This document shows, piece after piece, positions 42,353-54,905 of a stretch of 64,000 nucleotides of DNA (position 1 is its first letter; the number at the start of each line of letters is the position of its first letter). The stretch spans positions 5,793,501 to 5,857,500 of the forward strand of contig JBAIZL010000006.1 of NCBI GenBank assembly GCA_036971475.1. Reading direction: 5' to 3'. Below the pieces are notes generated by a model. The model was not told where the DNA came from, did not search any database, and saw nothing but the letters and a program-made list of their open reading frames with translations. This DNA comes from Prosapia bicincta. Taxonomy: Eukaryota; Arthropoda; Insecta; Hemiptera; Cercopidae. The position numbers and the translations under genes are program-made.

Positions 42353-42926
42353 TGTAATGTGTCGAGCTATAGATTTTTATATAGACACTGGGAACTTCAT
42401 TAGTGTGATGGATAGGTCCGTGGTTCTTAATGACTAAACATGGCTTGCAGAAATAAATGTTATATATATTTTGACTTACGGTTCAGCATCTCCAGTACAG
42501 ATATAACACTACTAAGTTAACAAAACATGATACAAGTTCAACTAACTATCTAACAAAATCTACTAACAAAATCTGTCTTGACTCTCTGACTCTCTTCTTG
42601 AGGGCTCAACATGAGGTTTTATATGAGTTCTCCCTCTTGTTCTTGTTTTACTCTTGGGTGTGAGTTTTGACAGTCCATGTGGACTCTAACTCTAACAGGA
42701 TTGGTTGGAATTTATCTTATTACTTTTAATTGGATGATCCTTCTCCAATCAGCTGTCTTCAGAGATCCTCTCTAAAGGTCATCACATGTCCACGTGAAGG
42801 ATGTTTTGGTTAGATAAACATTTTTAGTTGTGGCTGAATGTGGTTGATGAGGGTTCCTCAGGATATTGTTACAGGAAACTTGAGAAACTCTAATCTAACT
42901 ACCAAGACAGATTATCTGGCACTACA
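42353..42926 (-). repeat. 5' LTR of the errantivirus-like element
   Basis: This 574-bp partner of the LTR at 34245-34805 carries a 13-bp tandem duplication (CTAACAAAATCTA block). It abuts CTAC at 42927-42930. A TATATATATTTTG stretch could serve as part of the promoter, but this is not proven. Confidence 0.95.
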
Positions 42927-42930
42927 CTAC

Positions 42931-44010
42931 ATAAGTTAGTTACTTTAGTTTGTAAATTATTGTATACTAGATTTTAATTTTGTAATAGGACTCTCTGATG
43001 GTAACTTGTAATATTAATTTATGACTTTTACTAAAGTGATTAATTAAGATTCACCGAACATAATGGACTACAAAATTCAAGGATTGTAATATTAGTTATT
43101 TTTGGGGGTTTTGCCAATATTTTTATTGTAATTGGTTTCCTTGTTGAAAAAAATACTTCATAGTCACCTAAGGAGAAGTAATGTATAAAAAAGAGTAAAA
43201 TAAGTAACATGGATTTAATGTAATATAGGTTTTTCACTTATATGAGAAACATCTCACAAAACAAGTGCACTCATTTTGACAAAAATTGAGTACTATTACA
43301 TGAAAATATTTACATATTAATATATATTAAATAATAAAAGTCCGAGCAAGTAACTCAAGTTAAGAATGGAAAATATATTGGTTTTTTGTATAATATGGGT
43401 GTTATATACATGATCAAATCAAATGTTTTTTTATTATGCTACCAATAGCAATAAAAACTCTATTTCATAGTGCACTTCATATTGATCAAACAACAATAAA
43501 CTTAATAGTTTATAATAATTCTGTGAAATTGCAATTGTATCAGGAAGGGTCAAGAAGCTCCTGGATTGTTCAAAATAAAATTCAATATAATTCAGAATAT
43601 TCTACATTATTTACCTTTAAAGTATTGTTCCCCATTTACACACTTGTTTCACCATTTCTATAGCTGTCAAAAAACTCAGTATTTTTAATAGATTCCAAAA
43701 ATTATCTAAAAAGATGGATTTCCAAAGAAAGATATTTTTAGAAAGTTCCTTAAATGGGTTTGTTACATTTTCTATCTTTCTTTATTAGGAAAACATTATA
43801 TCTTCAACTCATTTTATTGTTATAAAAACCCATCGAAATTGGCTAATGCTAAGTTGAGAGAGTAAGAAAGTTGTTCCAGAGAACATTATTGCCTTGCAAG
43901 GTGATTTTCACTGTCAAGGGCCAATAGGCTTTGTTATGCTATAAAAACTAATTATTTCCTGAATTTTGTAGTCCATTATGTTCGGTGAATTTTATTAATC
44001 ACTTAAACAA
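42931..44010. repeat. Inverted repeats around the LTR-element insertion and a ~50-bp pair 950 bp apart
   Basis: GATTCACCGAACATAATGGA at about 43050 is matched in inverse at about 43970-44000 (GTAGTCCATTATGTTCGGTG). In addition, the sequence just right of the LTR element (TTTAGTTTGTAAATTATT) is the inverse of that just left (AATAATTTACAAACTAGA). So the element inserted inside an inverted repeat. There is no coding potential between. Confidence 0.7.
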
Positions 44011-44250
44011 TAGTTTATGGCTATCCAAACTTTAAATTTTTTAATGTAAATTATTTCTGCTTTTTCTTTGGTAATTGTAGCTGCTTTAGTGTTTTAGTTT
44101 TGTTGTTTATAAGTACACCCACATACGCGAAAATAAACCTAAACAACAACACTAAAGCTGCTACAATTACCAGACAAAAAGCAGAAATAATTTACATTAA
44201 AAAATTTATAGTTCGGATAGTCATAAACTATTGTTTAAGTGATTAATAAT
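44000..44250. repeat. ~230-bp palindrome with ~100-bp arms
   Basis: The left arm (TAAACAATAGTTTATGGCTA ... AATTATTTCTGCTTTTT ... GTAATTGTAGCTGC) is matched in inverse by the right arm (GCAGCTACAATTAC ... AAAAAGCAGAAATAATT ... CATAAACTATTGTTTAAGTG), with a ~35-bp loop near 44117. The arm ends recur at 46885-46920 and 49018-49130, so this is a dispersed terminal sequence. Confidence 0.88.
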
Positions 44251-44430
44251 TATTTCCTATCTTATTTCTATCTGATTGAATCTCATACAATCAGATATGT
44301 AAAGAGCTCCACATACATTTTTTGGCCAGGAATAAATGTTGATGAAATGTTGGGTGAAGCTAAATTTTGCTTCCTGGTGATGTTTTTCTATATCTATTCT
44401 ACTGGCCATCATTCTGTCCGAGCGTCATAA
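44239..44430 (+). pseudogene. Possible gypsy/BEL integrase zinc-region scrap
   Basis: A short open frame contains VKSSTYIFWPGINVDEMLGEAKF, resembling the segment between His and Cys pairs of retroelement integrases (WPGM-N-DI...C). Nothing else of an element is beside it. 44431-45334 has no other recognisable feature. Confidence 0.25.
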
Positions 44431-45334
44431 ATTTAGCGCTGTTTTATCATCTGTCATAATTTTTTTAAAGAATCTGTCAATGTTTAGTATTTCTATTTCT
44501 TTTGGAATTAGTCTTTTATTTGCAGAGCCTAGGATTTGCAGACAGGTTTAGTTCTCTAAATACTCTAAGAGTAACACTGAAGGCCTGGACAAGTATTATA
44601 CACAGCATATGGAATACCATTAAGAATAGGGACTATTTTATTCTTTATTATTCCAAAAATTTTGCTTATATCCTCTCAGAAGCCTCATTATGAATAGTAA
44701 CACCGGAGCTCACAAATTTAGAATTGGAAACATTACATTTCTTTCCATGTGAGAGTATTATGCTCTAAAAATATTCTTCTGCTCGTTCTTTATAGCGGTT
44801 TAGATCTTCCTTCATGTCTTTAAACTTCACACAGCTACTTATCCAACTTATTCTTGTCAAATGCATTTTGTGTTTACTTCTAATTAATCCTTCATATAGT
44901 TTTTGATGCTTTCACAATAAATATCTGCTGATAACAATTAACTCTCACAAGATTATGAGAGACTTTTTCCATTTTTGCCTTCCTTAATTACATTTGCGGA
45001 TTATGGTTCCTTTTCATCAGATACTTCTTAAAAACATTTTCTACTTAAGCTTCTGGAACCAGCACAACTCCCGTTCCCTCATCCAATTATATTCTGAGAA
45101 GTGACTAATTTTTTAAAATCTTCAATTTCATAAATGATATACAATATCAAGTGCACAGTGGTACAACAAATTACAATAAAAATATTGGAATCTTAGGTAA
45201 CTTGTATTGTCAGTTATTTTTGTGTTGTTGGTGTGTTTTCCAATATTTTTATTGTTCATAAATGATAATTGAAATTGTTGACTGAGATAGAAAAAAAACA
45301 ACAACCTCTTAGTCCTGCTAGTTACTTGGTAAAC

Positions 45335-45430
45335 TTGGCAAAAATACACTACTTACTGATGTTTTTCAGAAGGCATGTTTTGTACTAGATTAGTGCATTG
45401 TTCAATGCTGTGAGTCATGGATGAGACACA
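45335..45430 (-). repeat. Isolated PLE terminus
   Basis: The block with TTGGCAAAAA, ACTGATGTTTTTCAG and GTGAGTCATGG parallels the PLE end at 23310-23405 in the same orientation. No coding sequence is attached. Confidence 0.65.
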
Positions 45431-45899
45431 CACACAAACTGCCATCAAGTTAGTTTTCGTGTTGTATTCAAAAATTTTAGTATATTACTATAATCAATAA
45501 CTTCTATCTTTTATTTGCCTTTCCAGGATAAAAAAATTAAAATCACAAATCACTAATTAAATAATAATAATGATAAAAACTCTAGAACTTCTAAAGTAAA
45601 ACTTTTTAAGGGAAAGCAATTGTGGATAGAAGTTGAGCAGCAGTAGCTTAAACTGCAATTCTTCTGACTTTATTCATAAAATAAAGTGAAGGTTAGTTGA
45701 TAGGGGTAATTAAACGCACTTCAACTGTTTGTTATATTTTTAGAATATTGAGATCACTTTACTATTCACGTTAAAAATAGTTTCTTTACAGACCAAAGCC
45801 TTATAGTTTTTCTGGAGTTTAAAAATTAGGTTTGGGGAAAAGGCTTTTTAATTAAACAGTTTATTCCAATATTACCATAGTAGCAATATAATGTCAAAT

Positions 45900-46850
45900 A
45901 TAGTATATTATTATTGCACTAATAAAATACACCTAAAACTCCAGTTCACCTCACAAATTGAAATCCTAAACTTCCTTGACCTCACCATAACAAAAAACCA
46001 CACACAAAAACACAGCTTCAACATTTACAAGAAACCGACAACGACACACACACTTATCCACAACCCCTCAAACCACCCTATCCAACACAGTCATGCTGCC
46101 TTTAGATCCTTGCTCCACAGACTCAAAGAAGTACCAATGACTACAGAAAACATAAACAAGGAACTAGACACCATTAAATATTTAGCACACACAAATGGAT
46201 ACAACACCACAATAATAGACAAACTATGGCCCAATATACAAAAAGAAACACTAAAATCAACACTACAGGGAGGGAAAACAAACACATCACAATACCATAC
46301 ATAAACAGAACATCAAATAAAATAGCCCACAAATTTCAAAATCAGGATAAAAACTAGCATATAAAACTACTAACAAACTACAAAACAAAATACAACATAA
46401 CACCAACAACAAAGATAAACTACAAGCACCAGGCGTATATAAGTTAAACTGTACAAACTGCAACAAACTCTATATTGGGCAAACAGGTCGCAGCTTCCAA
46501 TAAAGAGTCAAGGAACACTCAAATTCGCCCAAACAGAACTCAACATTCGCCAATCACCTAAAAGATACAGAACACAAATACACAGACATTGCCACAACCT
46601 AGAAATCTTACACATCAACAAAAAAAGACCACATCTCAACACACTAGAACAATACGAAATATATAAACACAAAAAAACACAAAATACAAACATATTAAAC
46701 AAACAAACCCTATAAAATCACACATACTCATTGACACTATTGAAAATCTGCCTTTAAAATCGTAACCCCTTAACCTAAAAACAACTCCAAGCGGAAAATT
46801 TAGACACTGATGAAGATCGACATGGAGTGATCGAAAACATTCTGTCTCAG
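45900..46850 (+). pseudogene. PLE pseudogene (RT tail, connector, GIY-YIG, 3' end)
   Basis: The sequence begins after the RT catalytic motif and includes ILNFLDLTI, IYKKPTTTHTLIH and HPIQHSHAAF. A GIY-YIG endonuclease follows near 46435-46500 (GVYKLNCTNCNKLYIGQTGR). A stop right after the endonuclease motif and frame breaks at about 46305-46400 and beyond show decay. It ends with a tail carrying a hammerhead-like fold. It represents a different PLE family from the 9076/18567 pair. Confidence 0.85.
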
Positions 46851-46858
46851 TAAGTTTT
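46795..46858 (+). ncRNA. Hammerhead-ribozyme-like motif with canonical core, PLE family D
   Basis: The core CTGATGA (46807-46813) is canonical. Helix II is GATC/GATC (46815-46818, 46829-46832) around a 10-nt loop. GAAA follows, then helix III ACA/TGT and cleavage triplet GTC (46844-46846). Helix I has the A-T pair next to the core, a 3x3 internal loop, then eight pairs between 46795-46802 and 46851-46858. Deviations are one extra A after the core and one after GAA. This PLE copy is decayed but the motif is largely kept. Confidence 0.6.
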
Positions 46859-46879
46859 TACAAATTCACAAAATAAATT

Positions 46880-49800
46880 AAAGTTCGGATAGTCATAAAC
46901 TAATGTTAAAGTGATTAATTAATCACTGAAAGTAATGGGCTACAAACTTCAAGATATAGTATATTATTTATTTCATTCATTATTTTAATGACACTATATT
47001 ATTAATCTAGTGTTATTGAAATAACATATCAGTTTAATACTAATAAATAGGTAGGTATTATTATCTACATAGAATTTTTTTAATTATGGAATGAAACTGT
47101 ATATTGTGTAATATTTTATTTAAATAAACTTCATAAAGATGTTTATAATTTATTTTTAGTTTTAAAAAACCAAATCTTACTTGGAAATGTTTTTCTTTTG
47201 TTTCAGGTTTTTGTAGTCTGAAGCCCAGAGCTTGCAGACATCAGGTCAGTGTTAGTTTAAGCCCGAGTCCGTTAAACAGATTTTACACAATACACAAATG
47301 TTTACGCGTGTCGCTGCCGTGCTGGAATTTACGTGCATGTTAGCAAGTAGTGGGCATGTCAGCTAACCAGTGTATCCATCACTATCTTTGTTTGATTTTC
47401 TTTCCTTTTTTAAACATTGCTAAAGCCAAAAAGTCTTTATCTTAAATAATTTAAACACTGCAGAGAATAGGGTGGTTTTATCATGGACCTCATTTGGTCT
47501 ATATGTACTTTCTCTTTCAGGTACCTTATGTTTTCAGCTGTTTTTTTTAATTTTCAGGTATTTTTTTTTTTAATTTCAGATCCGGAGAAGCCCACCCTTC
47601 AGTTAATGTTAAATTAGTTTTAAGTTACCACTCCTGTCTCTGATTCTCAGTAATGCAAAGATGTGATGGAGTTCCTTAAAATGTAATGGAATAGAAGCTC
47701 AGATCCGTTCACCGCTGACGCAAATCATCTATAAACGGTTATCGGTTCCTTTATCCTGCTATCCCTCCTTTTTCTGTTTCATTACATTTCTTTAATTTGT
47801 TTCAAATTAATTTAAAATTCTTTCTCATCTTAATTTTACACTAAAGTTAAATACCGTCTGATTTTTCATAATCAATTCTACAATACAAATAAAACAATAA
47901 AATTATTTATGTAAAATTTTAAATATACTAGCTTTCAAGAGAATTACTTAACTTTTTTATTTTGTTAAAAATTTAATGAACAAAACTTTTCAACATATAC
48001 TATTTCTAAATCAAATGTTGAATTAATTAAATTTATTTTTTTATAATTTCTAAGTAAATATTGAAATAATCAGAAATTTAAATTAAAACCTACATAGCTT
48101 TATAATTTTAACCAATACGTTTTTGTATTCACTGTTAATTTAATTGTCATTATTTGACGACTTAAAGTTGTGTTTCCAATACTAAAAGTTAATTGTATTA
48201 TACACTGTGCAATGTTCAGTAGAAATATATAGCTATACAAGATAATTGGTTAAAACTTTGTTGCAATTCGGGGTTATTTTTTGGGAATACTTTAGGTGCA
48301 AACTGAACATGAAGACTACCTGAACAGACTGGGTCATGACTTTAACACTCTGGTAAAAACGTGGTATTCAGGATAAAGGAGAAGAGCAATAATAAATCTG
48401 GGTATATATATTGCTCTTGTTGTATAGCAAGGCAGTGTGGGGAGGTTTTATGTTTGTAGGATTTGTAGATTTTTTGTCTGTACGTTATACTTTCTTGAGA
48501 TTTTGTGGTCGGGTTAAAAGCAAACCTGAATCAAGTCTTGTTGTACAGTATAGCATGGCAGTGTTGGGATGTTTTTATAATTGTCGGTCGTGTAGGGTGT
48601 CTCAGTTTTTTTCCATTTATAAGTCATCAGTTAGGTTTAGTTTAGTAGATCAGGGATTGTTTTAACCAATTGTGTTCTATATGCCTTCTACAAGAACAAG
48701 TACTAATATTTATGCTTTATACTTAAATTGCTTTCAGTATTTGACTCAGCTTAGTTCATTCTTATATTAAAAGAAATAACATTAAAAAATAAAAATTATT
48801 AAATAATTTTTAAAAAACAACAGTTTTTAAAAATATTATAAACTTATAAACAACTTATATTAAAAGTGAGACTAAAACAATTAAAATAATCTATTAAGGC
48901 AATAATATGGAATAGAAAAAACAAAGTAAAATCATACAAAGAGAGCAAATTTGCATGTTAGACATAACAGTAATTTATTTCTTTACTCTAAAAAAGTGTT
49001 AACTATAAATATTTATTTTGCTAATCACTTTAACAATAGTTAATGACTATCCCAATTTTAAGCAAAGTACATTACACAAAGTATTAAAATAAAGTTTGGA
49101 TAGTCATTAACTATCGTTTAAATGATTGATTCACCAAACATACAAATTTCAAAAATTTATTTTATTTCAATTACAATTTTTATTTATATATTTAAAATAT
49201 CTTACTGACTCAAAGTTAAATGAAATCAATGTATACATTTTTTCCCATAATACGACTTTTTTCAAAATGCCTATAACTTTTTTTAAAACAATTCATTACA
49301 ATAAAAAATTATTAAATTTGAATAAAAATTAAAAAAGAAAATATTTAATTTAATACTTACAAAATAAAAATAATTAATTTTCAGAATCAAAGCCTGAGTA
49401 AACAGGCTTAAATTTAGAATGATAATTATTAAAAGTATTACACTTTTCAGTAGAATTTGATAAAGAAAAATACAAATGGTAAGGAATCGATTTTTATCAA
49501 AAGATCTAAATTGATGTACAGATGTAAGGAAGTCCCTCCATGGTCAGCTGGCATGTCTTTAGAATATACTCTAGTTGTAAGTCTTGGTCACATTTCATAA
49601 CAACAATCTAAATAGATTATTATAAAATTGTTTATAGTACAAAGAAAAATAATCTGTTAAGTATAACAAACACAGAACAAATAAGATAATTTTTGAGAAA
49701 CTGAAGTTTTAACTTAATGAAAACACATCTAATAAATAAACTAAAAGAATTTTAAATATATCTTACAAATACTATAGAAATAAATAACCTATGAAATTAA

Positions 49801-50240
49801 ACATGCATACATAAAATATGTGTATATAAACAAATTTTAGTGTAAACACTAGAACAATATAAAAAACCATTTCTAAAAAAAATTATTAACTTTTGTTATA
49901 GATGGTTTGATTTAGATCTTGTCAAACAAACAATATAAAATATATATTGCATGAGGTAGTACTAAGGAAAGAAGACAGTGGGTTCTGTATCAGATTTCAA
50001 TAATAAAAGATTAGAATACAATTAAAACAAAAATTTATCCAATAAGTAGTTTTAGGGAAAAAATTATAAGGTTTGCTTCAGTATTAATTAGCATAACACT
50101 ATAAAATGTTTACAAAACTAGATTACTACATCACTACGAATTTGAGAGGGCAAATAGTAAGTTAATTATCATAATTCACTAGTATAAATAGAGTACATTA
50201 AAAAATGGTATTGCAATAGCAAGCCTATTCAGACTGAGAT
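46880..50240. other. No gene seen; terminal-sequence scraps and one degenerate 91-bp repeat unit
   Basis: GGATAGTCATAAACTA at 46889 and an inverted pair at 49018-49125 (AATCACTTTAACAATAGTTA with TAACTATCGTTTAAATGATT) belong to the dispersed family of the 44000 palindrome. Several CTTTCAG-type acceptor-like sites (47508-47520, 47560-47580) lack convincing exons. Near 49955-50010, GAGGTAGTACTAAGG and GTGGGTTCTGTATCAG form an outlying, degraded unit of the 91-bp satellite found at 53675. Confidence 0.5.
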
Positions 50241-50249
50241 CATCTAGTG

Positions 50250-52860
50250 CAACTTCGCATCATCTAGTGCATCAGCATTCTGGACCAGCAAAGCATTAAG
50301 TCTGCTCAGCTTGGGATCATCTAGTGCAGCATCAACAATTTGGACCAAAGGAGCATCAAGTCTATTCAGCGTAGGGGCATCTAGTGCAGCAGCCATCTAG
50401 AATAAATCTACTCAGCTTGAGAGCATCTAGTGCAGCAGCATTCTGGGCCAGTGGAGCATCATGTCTACTCAGCTTGGGAGCATCTATTATAGCAGAATTC
50501 TGGACCAGCGGAGCATCTACTGCAGCAGCATTTTGGGCCAGTGGAGCATCATGTCTACTCAGCTTGGGAGCATCTTGTGCAGCAGCATTTTGGGCCAGCG
50601 GAGCATCATGTCTACTCAGCTTGGGAGCATCTAGTGCAGCAGCATTTTGGGCAAGTGGAGCATCATGTCTACTCAGTTTGGGAGTATCTAGTGCAGTAGC
50701 ATTCTGGACCAGCGGAGCAACTAGTCTACTCAGTTTGGGAGCATCTAGTTCAGCAGCATTCTGGACCAGCTAAGCATCATGTCTACTCAGCTTACGATCA
50801 TCTAGTGCATCAACAATTTGGACCAAAAGAGCATCAAGTCTATTCAGCGTTGGAGTATCTAGTGCAGCAGCCATCTGGACCAACGGAGCATCAAATCTAC
50901 TCAGCATGAGAGCATCTAGTGTAGCAGCATTCTGGACCAGGTGAGCATCAAGTCTACTCAGCATGGGAGCATCTAGTGCAGCAGCATTCTGGGCTAGTGG
51001 AGCATCATGTCTACTCAGCTTGGGAGCATCTAAGGCAGCAGCATTCTGGACCAGCAGAGCATCAAGTCTACTCAGCTTAAGAGCATCTATTGTAGCAGAA
51101 TTCTGGATCAGCGGAGCATCTACTGCAGCAGCATTTTGGGCCAGTGGAACATTATGTCTACTCAGTTTGGGAGCATCTAGTGCAGCAGCATTCTGGACCA
51201 GTGGAGCATGATGTCTACTCACTTTGGAAGCATCTATTGTAGCAGAATTCTGGACCAACAGAGCATCAAATCTACTCAGCTTGAGAGGATCTAGTGCAGC
51301 AGCATTCTGGCCCAGCGGAGCATCATGTCTACTCAGCTTGGGATCACCTAGTACAGCAGCATTCTGAACCAGCGGAGCATCAAGTATACTCTGCTTGGGA
51401 GCATCTAGTGCAGCAGCAATCTGGACCAGCAGAGCATCAAGTCTACTCAGCTTGGGATCATCTAGTGCAGCAGCATTCTGGACCAGCGGAGCATCAAGTA
51501 TACTCTGCTTGGGAGCATCTAGTGCAGCAGCAATCTGGACCAGCAGAGCATCAAGTCTACTCAGCTTGGGATCATCTAGTGCAGCAGAATTCTGTACCAG
51601 CGGAGCATCAAGTTTACTCAGCTTGGGAGCATCTAGTGCAGTAGCATTCTGGACCAGCGGAGCAACTAGTTTACTCAGTTTGGGAGCATCTAGTTCAGCA
51701 GCATTCTGGACCAGCTAAGCATCACGTCTACTCAGCTTATGATCATCCAGTGCCTCAAAAATTTGGACCAAAGGAGCATCAAGTCTATTCAGCATGGGAG
51801 CATCTAGTGCAGCAGCCATCTGGACCAACAGAGCATCAAATCTACTCAGCTTGAGAGCATCTAGTGCAGCAGCATTCTGGCCCTGCGGAGCATCATGTCT
51901 ACTCAGCTTGAGAGTATCTATTGTAGCAGCATTCTGGACCAGGGGAGCATCAAGTCTACTCAGCTTGGGAGCATCTAGTGCAGCAGCATTCTGGGCCAGT
52001 GGAGCATCATGTCTACTCAGCTTGGGAGCATCTAGGGCAGCAGCATTCTGTACCAGCGGAGCATCAAGTCTACTCAGCTTAAGAGCATCTATTGTAGCAG
52101 AATTCTGGACCAGCGGAGCATCTACTGCAGCAGCATTTTAGGCCAGTGGAGCATCATGTCTACTCAGTTTGGGAGCATCTTGTGCAGCAGCATTCTGGAC
52201 CAGTGGAGCATCATGTCTACTCAGTTTGGAAGCATCTAGGGCAGCAGCATTCTGGACCAATAGAGCATCAAGTCTACTCAGCTTAAGAGCATCTATTATA
52301 GCAGAATTCTGGACCAGCGGAGCATCTACTGCAGCAGCATTTTGAGCCAGTGGAGTATCATGTCTACTCAGCTTGGGACCATCTTGTGCAGCAGCATTTT
52401 GGGCCAGCAGAGCATCATGTCTACTCAGTTTGGGAGCATCTAGTTCAGCAGCATTCTGGACCAGCTAAGCAACATGTCTACTCAGCTTACGATCATCTAG
52501 TGCATAAACAATTTGGACCAAAGGAGCATCAAGTCTATTCAGCGTTGGAGCATCTAGTGCAGCAGCCATTTGGACCAACTGAGCATCAAATCTACTCAGC
52601 TTGAGAGCTTCTAGTGTAGCAGCATTCTGGACCAGGTGAGCATCAAGTCTACTCAGCTTGGGAGCATTCTGGGCTAGTGGAGCATCATGTCTACTCAGCT
52701 TGGGAGCATCTAGGGCAGCGGCATTTTGGGCCAGTGGAGCTTCATGTCTACTCAGCTTGGGAGCATCTAGTGCAGCAGCATTCTGGACCAGCGGAGCATC
52801 ATGTCTAATCAGCTTGCGATCATAGAGTGATGCAGCATTCTGGTCTTATAAAGTGTCAAG
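50250..52860. repeat. 57-bp minisatellite, about 45 units
   Basis: The unit contains AGCATCTAGTGCAGCAGCAT, TCTGGACCAGCGGAGCATC and ATGTCTACTCAGCTTGGG. At 57 bp (19 codons), indels of whole units keep every frame open. The plus strand can read LGASSAAAFWASGASCLLS or HLVQQHSGPAEHQVYSAWE; the minus strand can read LSRLDAPLVQNAAALDAPK. Open frames of 85-162 residues occur on both strands but none spans the array. Coding is therefore not supported. Divergent AATTTGGACC units near 50336, 50811, 51767 and 52508 mark longer internal duplications. Confidence 0.92.
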
Positions 52861-52889
52861 TGTGCTCAACCTGGGATCAGCTTTTGAAA

Positions 52890-53660
52890 TTTGATAATCG
52901 GTTTACTCACCATCTTGTTACATGAATAATAACATATTAAATAGACAAATATTTAAGGTATTCCAGAGATTTCTGGTGTGATGTAGCATCAAGTGTACTA
53001 AACCTGAGATCATCTAGTACAAATGTACAAACTTAGAACATTTAATGAATCAGTTTATGAACTGTTACAGGATTTGTTCTACTGTTAAAGCTAATAAGCC
53101 AAAGACTATATAAATGATCACTGGACTCCTTTGGCCCTTTATTTTGATGCTTTTAGTTTTGAACAATTACACAAAAGGAGTGACACATTTAAAGTGAAAA
53201 TAAATAGTGAATTCTGTATTACGTTAGTGTCAGTGTAATCATATTACTTTATGAAATGTCAAGATGGCAGTTGAATCATTTGTCTCTTTGGATATGATGA
53301 GGTTAAAGGAGGTGACACAGATAGTTGTTAGAACATCTGCCACTCGCTTGTAGTTTGCCTCCCTTGTAGTGTATGTTACATGTTGAGGGGTATGCTGTCG
53401 GTTATTGTAGATAATTATCTACAATCAGATCGACCTTTGATGAAAACTGTGTTGTTTGATTTTGTCTTTCTAAATGTGATAAATGATTTGTTCACCATCT
53501 TGTTACAATAACATATTAAATACATAAATATTTTAGGTATTTCAGAGACTTCTGGTGTGATGTGGCTTCAAGTGTAATAAAGCTGGGAGAATCTTGCGCA
53601 ACAGTATTCTGGATGATAAAGTGTTAAGACTATTCAACCTTGGAACATTTAATGGATCAG
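52890..53660 (+). repeat. ~120-bp direct duplication between the two minisatellites
   Basis: TTCACCATCTTGTTACA, ACATATTAAATA and TCTGGTGTGATGT occur in the same order at 52905-53010 and 53490-53580. Each is followed by degraded 57-bp units (ATCATCTAGT near 53010; GAATCTTGCGCAACAG near 53590). The space between is unique sequence with no gene seen. Confidence 0.8.
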
Positions 53661-53674
53661 CGTTATGACTTTAT

Positions 53675-54905
53675 AATTTTAGAGTATATTTAGAAAAGTA
53701 ATATTATTGTATTAGGTAGTGTCAGGGAAACCAAAAGTGGGTTCTGCATCAGGATTCACTCCTATAATGTTAAGTTTGTTTAGAAAAATAATATTATTGT
53801 ATTAGGTAGTGTCAGGGAGACAAAGAAGTGGGTTCTGCATCAGGACTCACTCCTATAATGTTAGAGTTTGTTTAGAAAAGTAATATTATTGTATTAGGTA
53901 GTGTCAGGGAAACCAAAAGTGGGTTCTGCATCAGGATTCACTCCTATAATGTTAGAGTTTGTTTAGAAAAGTAATATTATTGTATTAGGTAGTGTCAGGG
54001 AAACCAAAAGTGGGTTCTGCATCAGGATTCACTCCTATAAAGTTAGAGTTTGTTTAGAAAAGTAATATTATTGTATTAGGTAGTGTCAGGGAAACAAAGA
54101 AGTGGGTTCTGCATCAGGATTCACTCCCATAATGTTAGAGTTTGTTTAGAAAAGTAATAGTATTGTATTAGGTAGTGTCAGGGAAACCAAAAATGGGTTC
54201 TGCATCAGGATTCACTCCTATAATGTTACAGTATATTTAGAAAAGTAATATTATTGTATTAGGTAGTGTCAGGGAAACAAAGAAGTGGGTTCTGCATCAG
54301 GATTCACGCCTATAATGTTAGAGTTTGTTTAGAAAAGTAATATTATTGTATTAGGTAGTGTCAGGGACACCAAAAGTGGGTTCTGCATCAGGATTCACTC
54401 CTATAATGTTAGAGTTTGTTTAGAAAAGTAATATTATTGTATTAGGTAGTGTCAGGGACACCAAAAGTGGGTTCTGCATCAGGATTCACTCATATAATGT
54501 TAGAGTTTGTTTAGAAAAGTAATATTATAGTATTAGGTAGTGTCAGGGACACCAAAAGTGGGTTCTGCATCAGGATTCACTCGTATTAGGTAGTGTCCGT
54601 TAAACAAAGAAGTGGGTTCTGCATCAGGATTCACTCCTACAATGTTAGAGTTTGTTTAGAAAAGTAATATTATTGTAATAGGTAGTGTCAGGGAAACCAA
54701 AAGTGGGTTCTGCATCAGGATTCACTCCTATAATGTTAGAGTATGTTTAGAAAAGTAATATTATTGTATTAGGTAGTGTCAGGGAAACCAAAAAGTGGGT
54801 TCTGCATCAGGATTCACTCCTATAATGTTACAGTATGTAGAGAATTAATATTATTGTATTAGGTAGTGTCAGGGAAACAAAATAATGTGTTTTGTACCAG
54901 GAGTT
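53675..54905 (+). repeat. 91-bp minisatellite, about 14 units
   Basis: GTGGGTTCTGCATCAGGA recurs at 53737, 53828, 53919, 54010, 54102, 54193, 54285, 54376, 54467, 54558, 54612, 54704 and 54794, plus a degraded last unit near 54886. Spacing is 91-92 bp except one short unit (54 bp). The unit has in-frame stops in several frames and no coding potential. Units with AAACAAAGAAGTGG and AAACCAAAAGTGG alternate irregularly. Confidence 0.95.

Noticed and set aside
50384..52604. Separate repetitive protein genes on both strands in the 57-bp array
   Set aside because: A stop-poor 57-bp unit leaves several frames open by chance. No frame spans the array and there are no start or splice signals to favour one.
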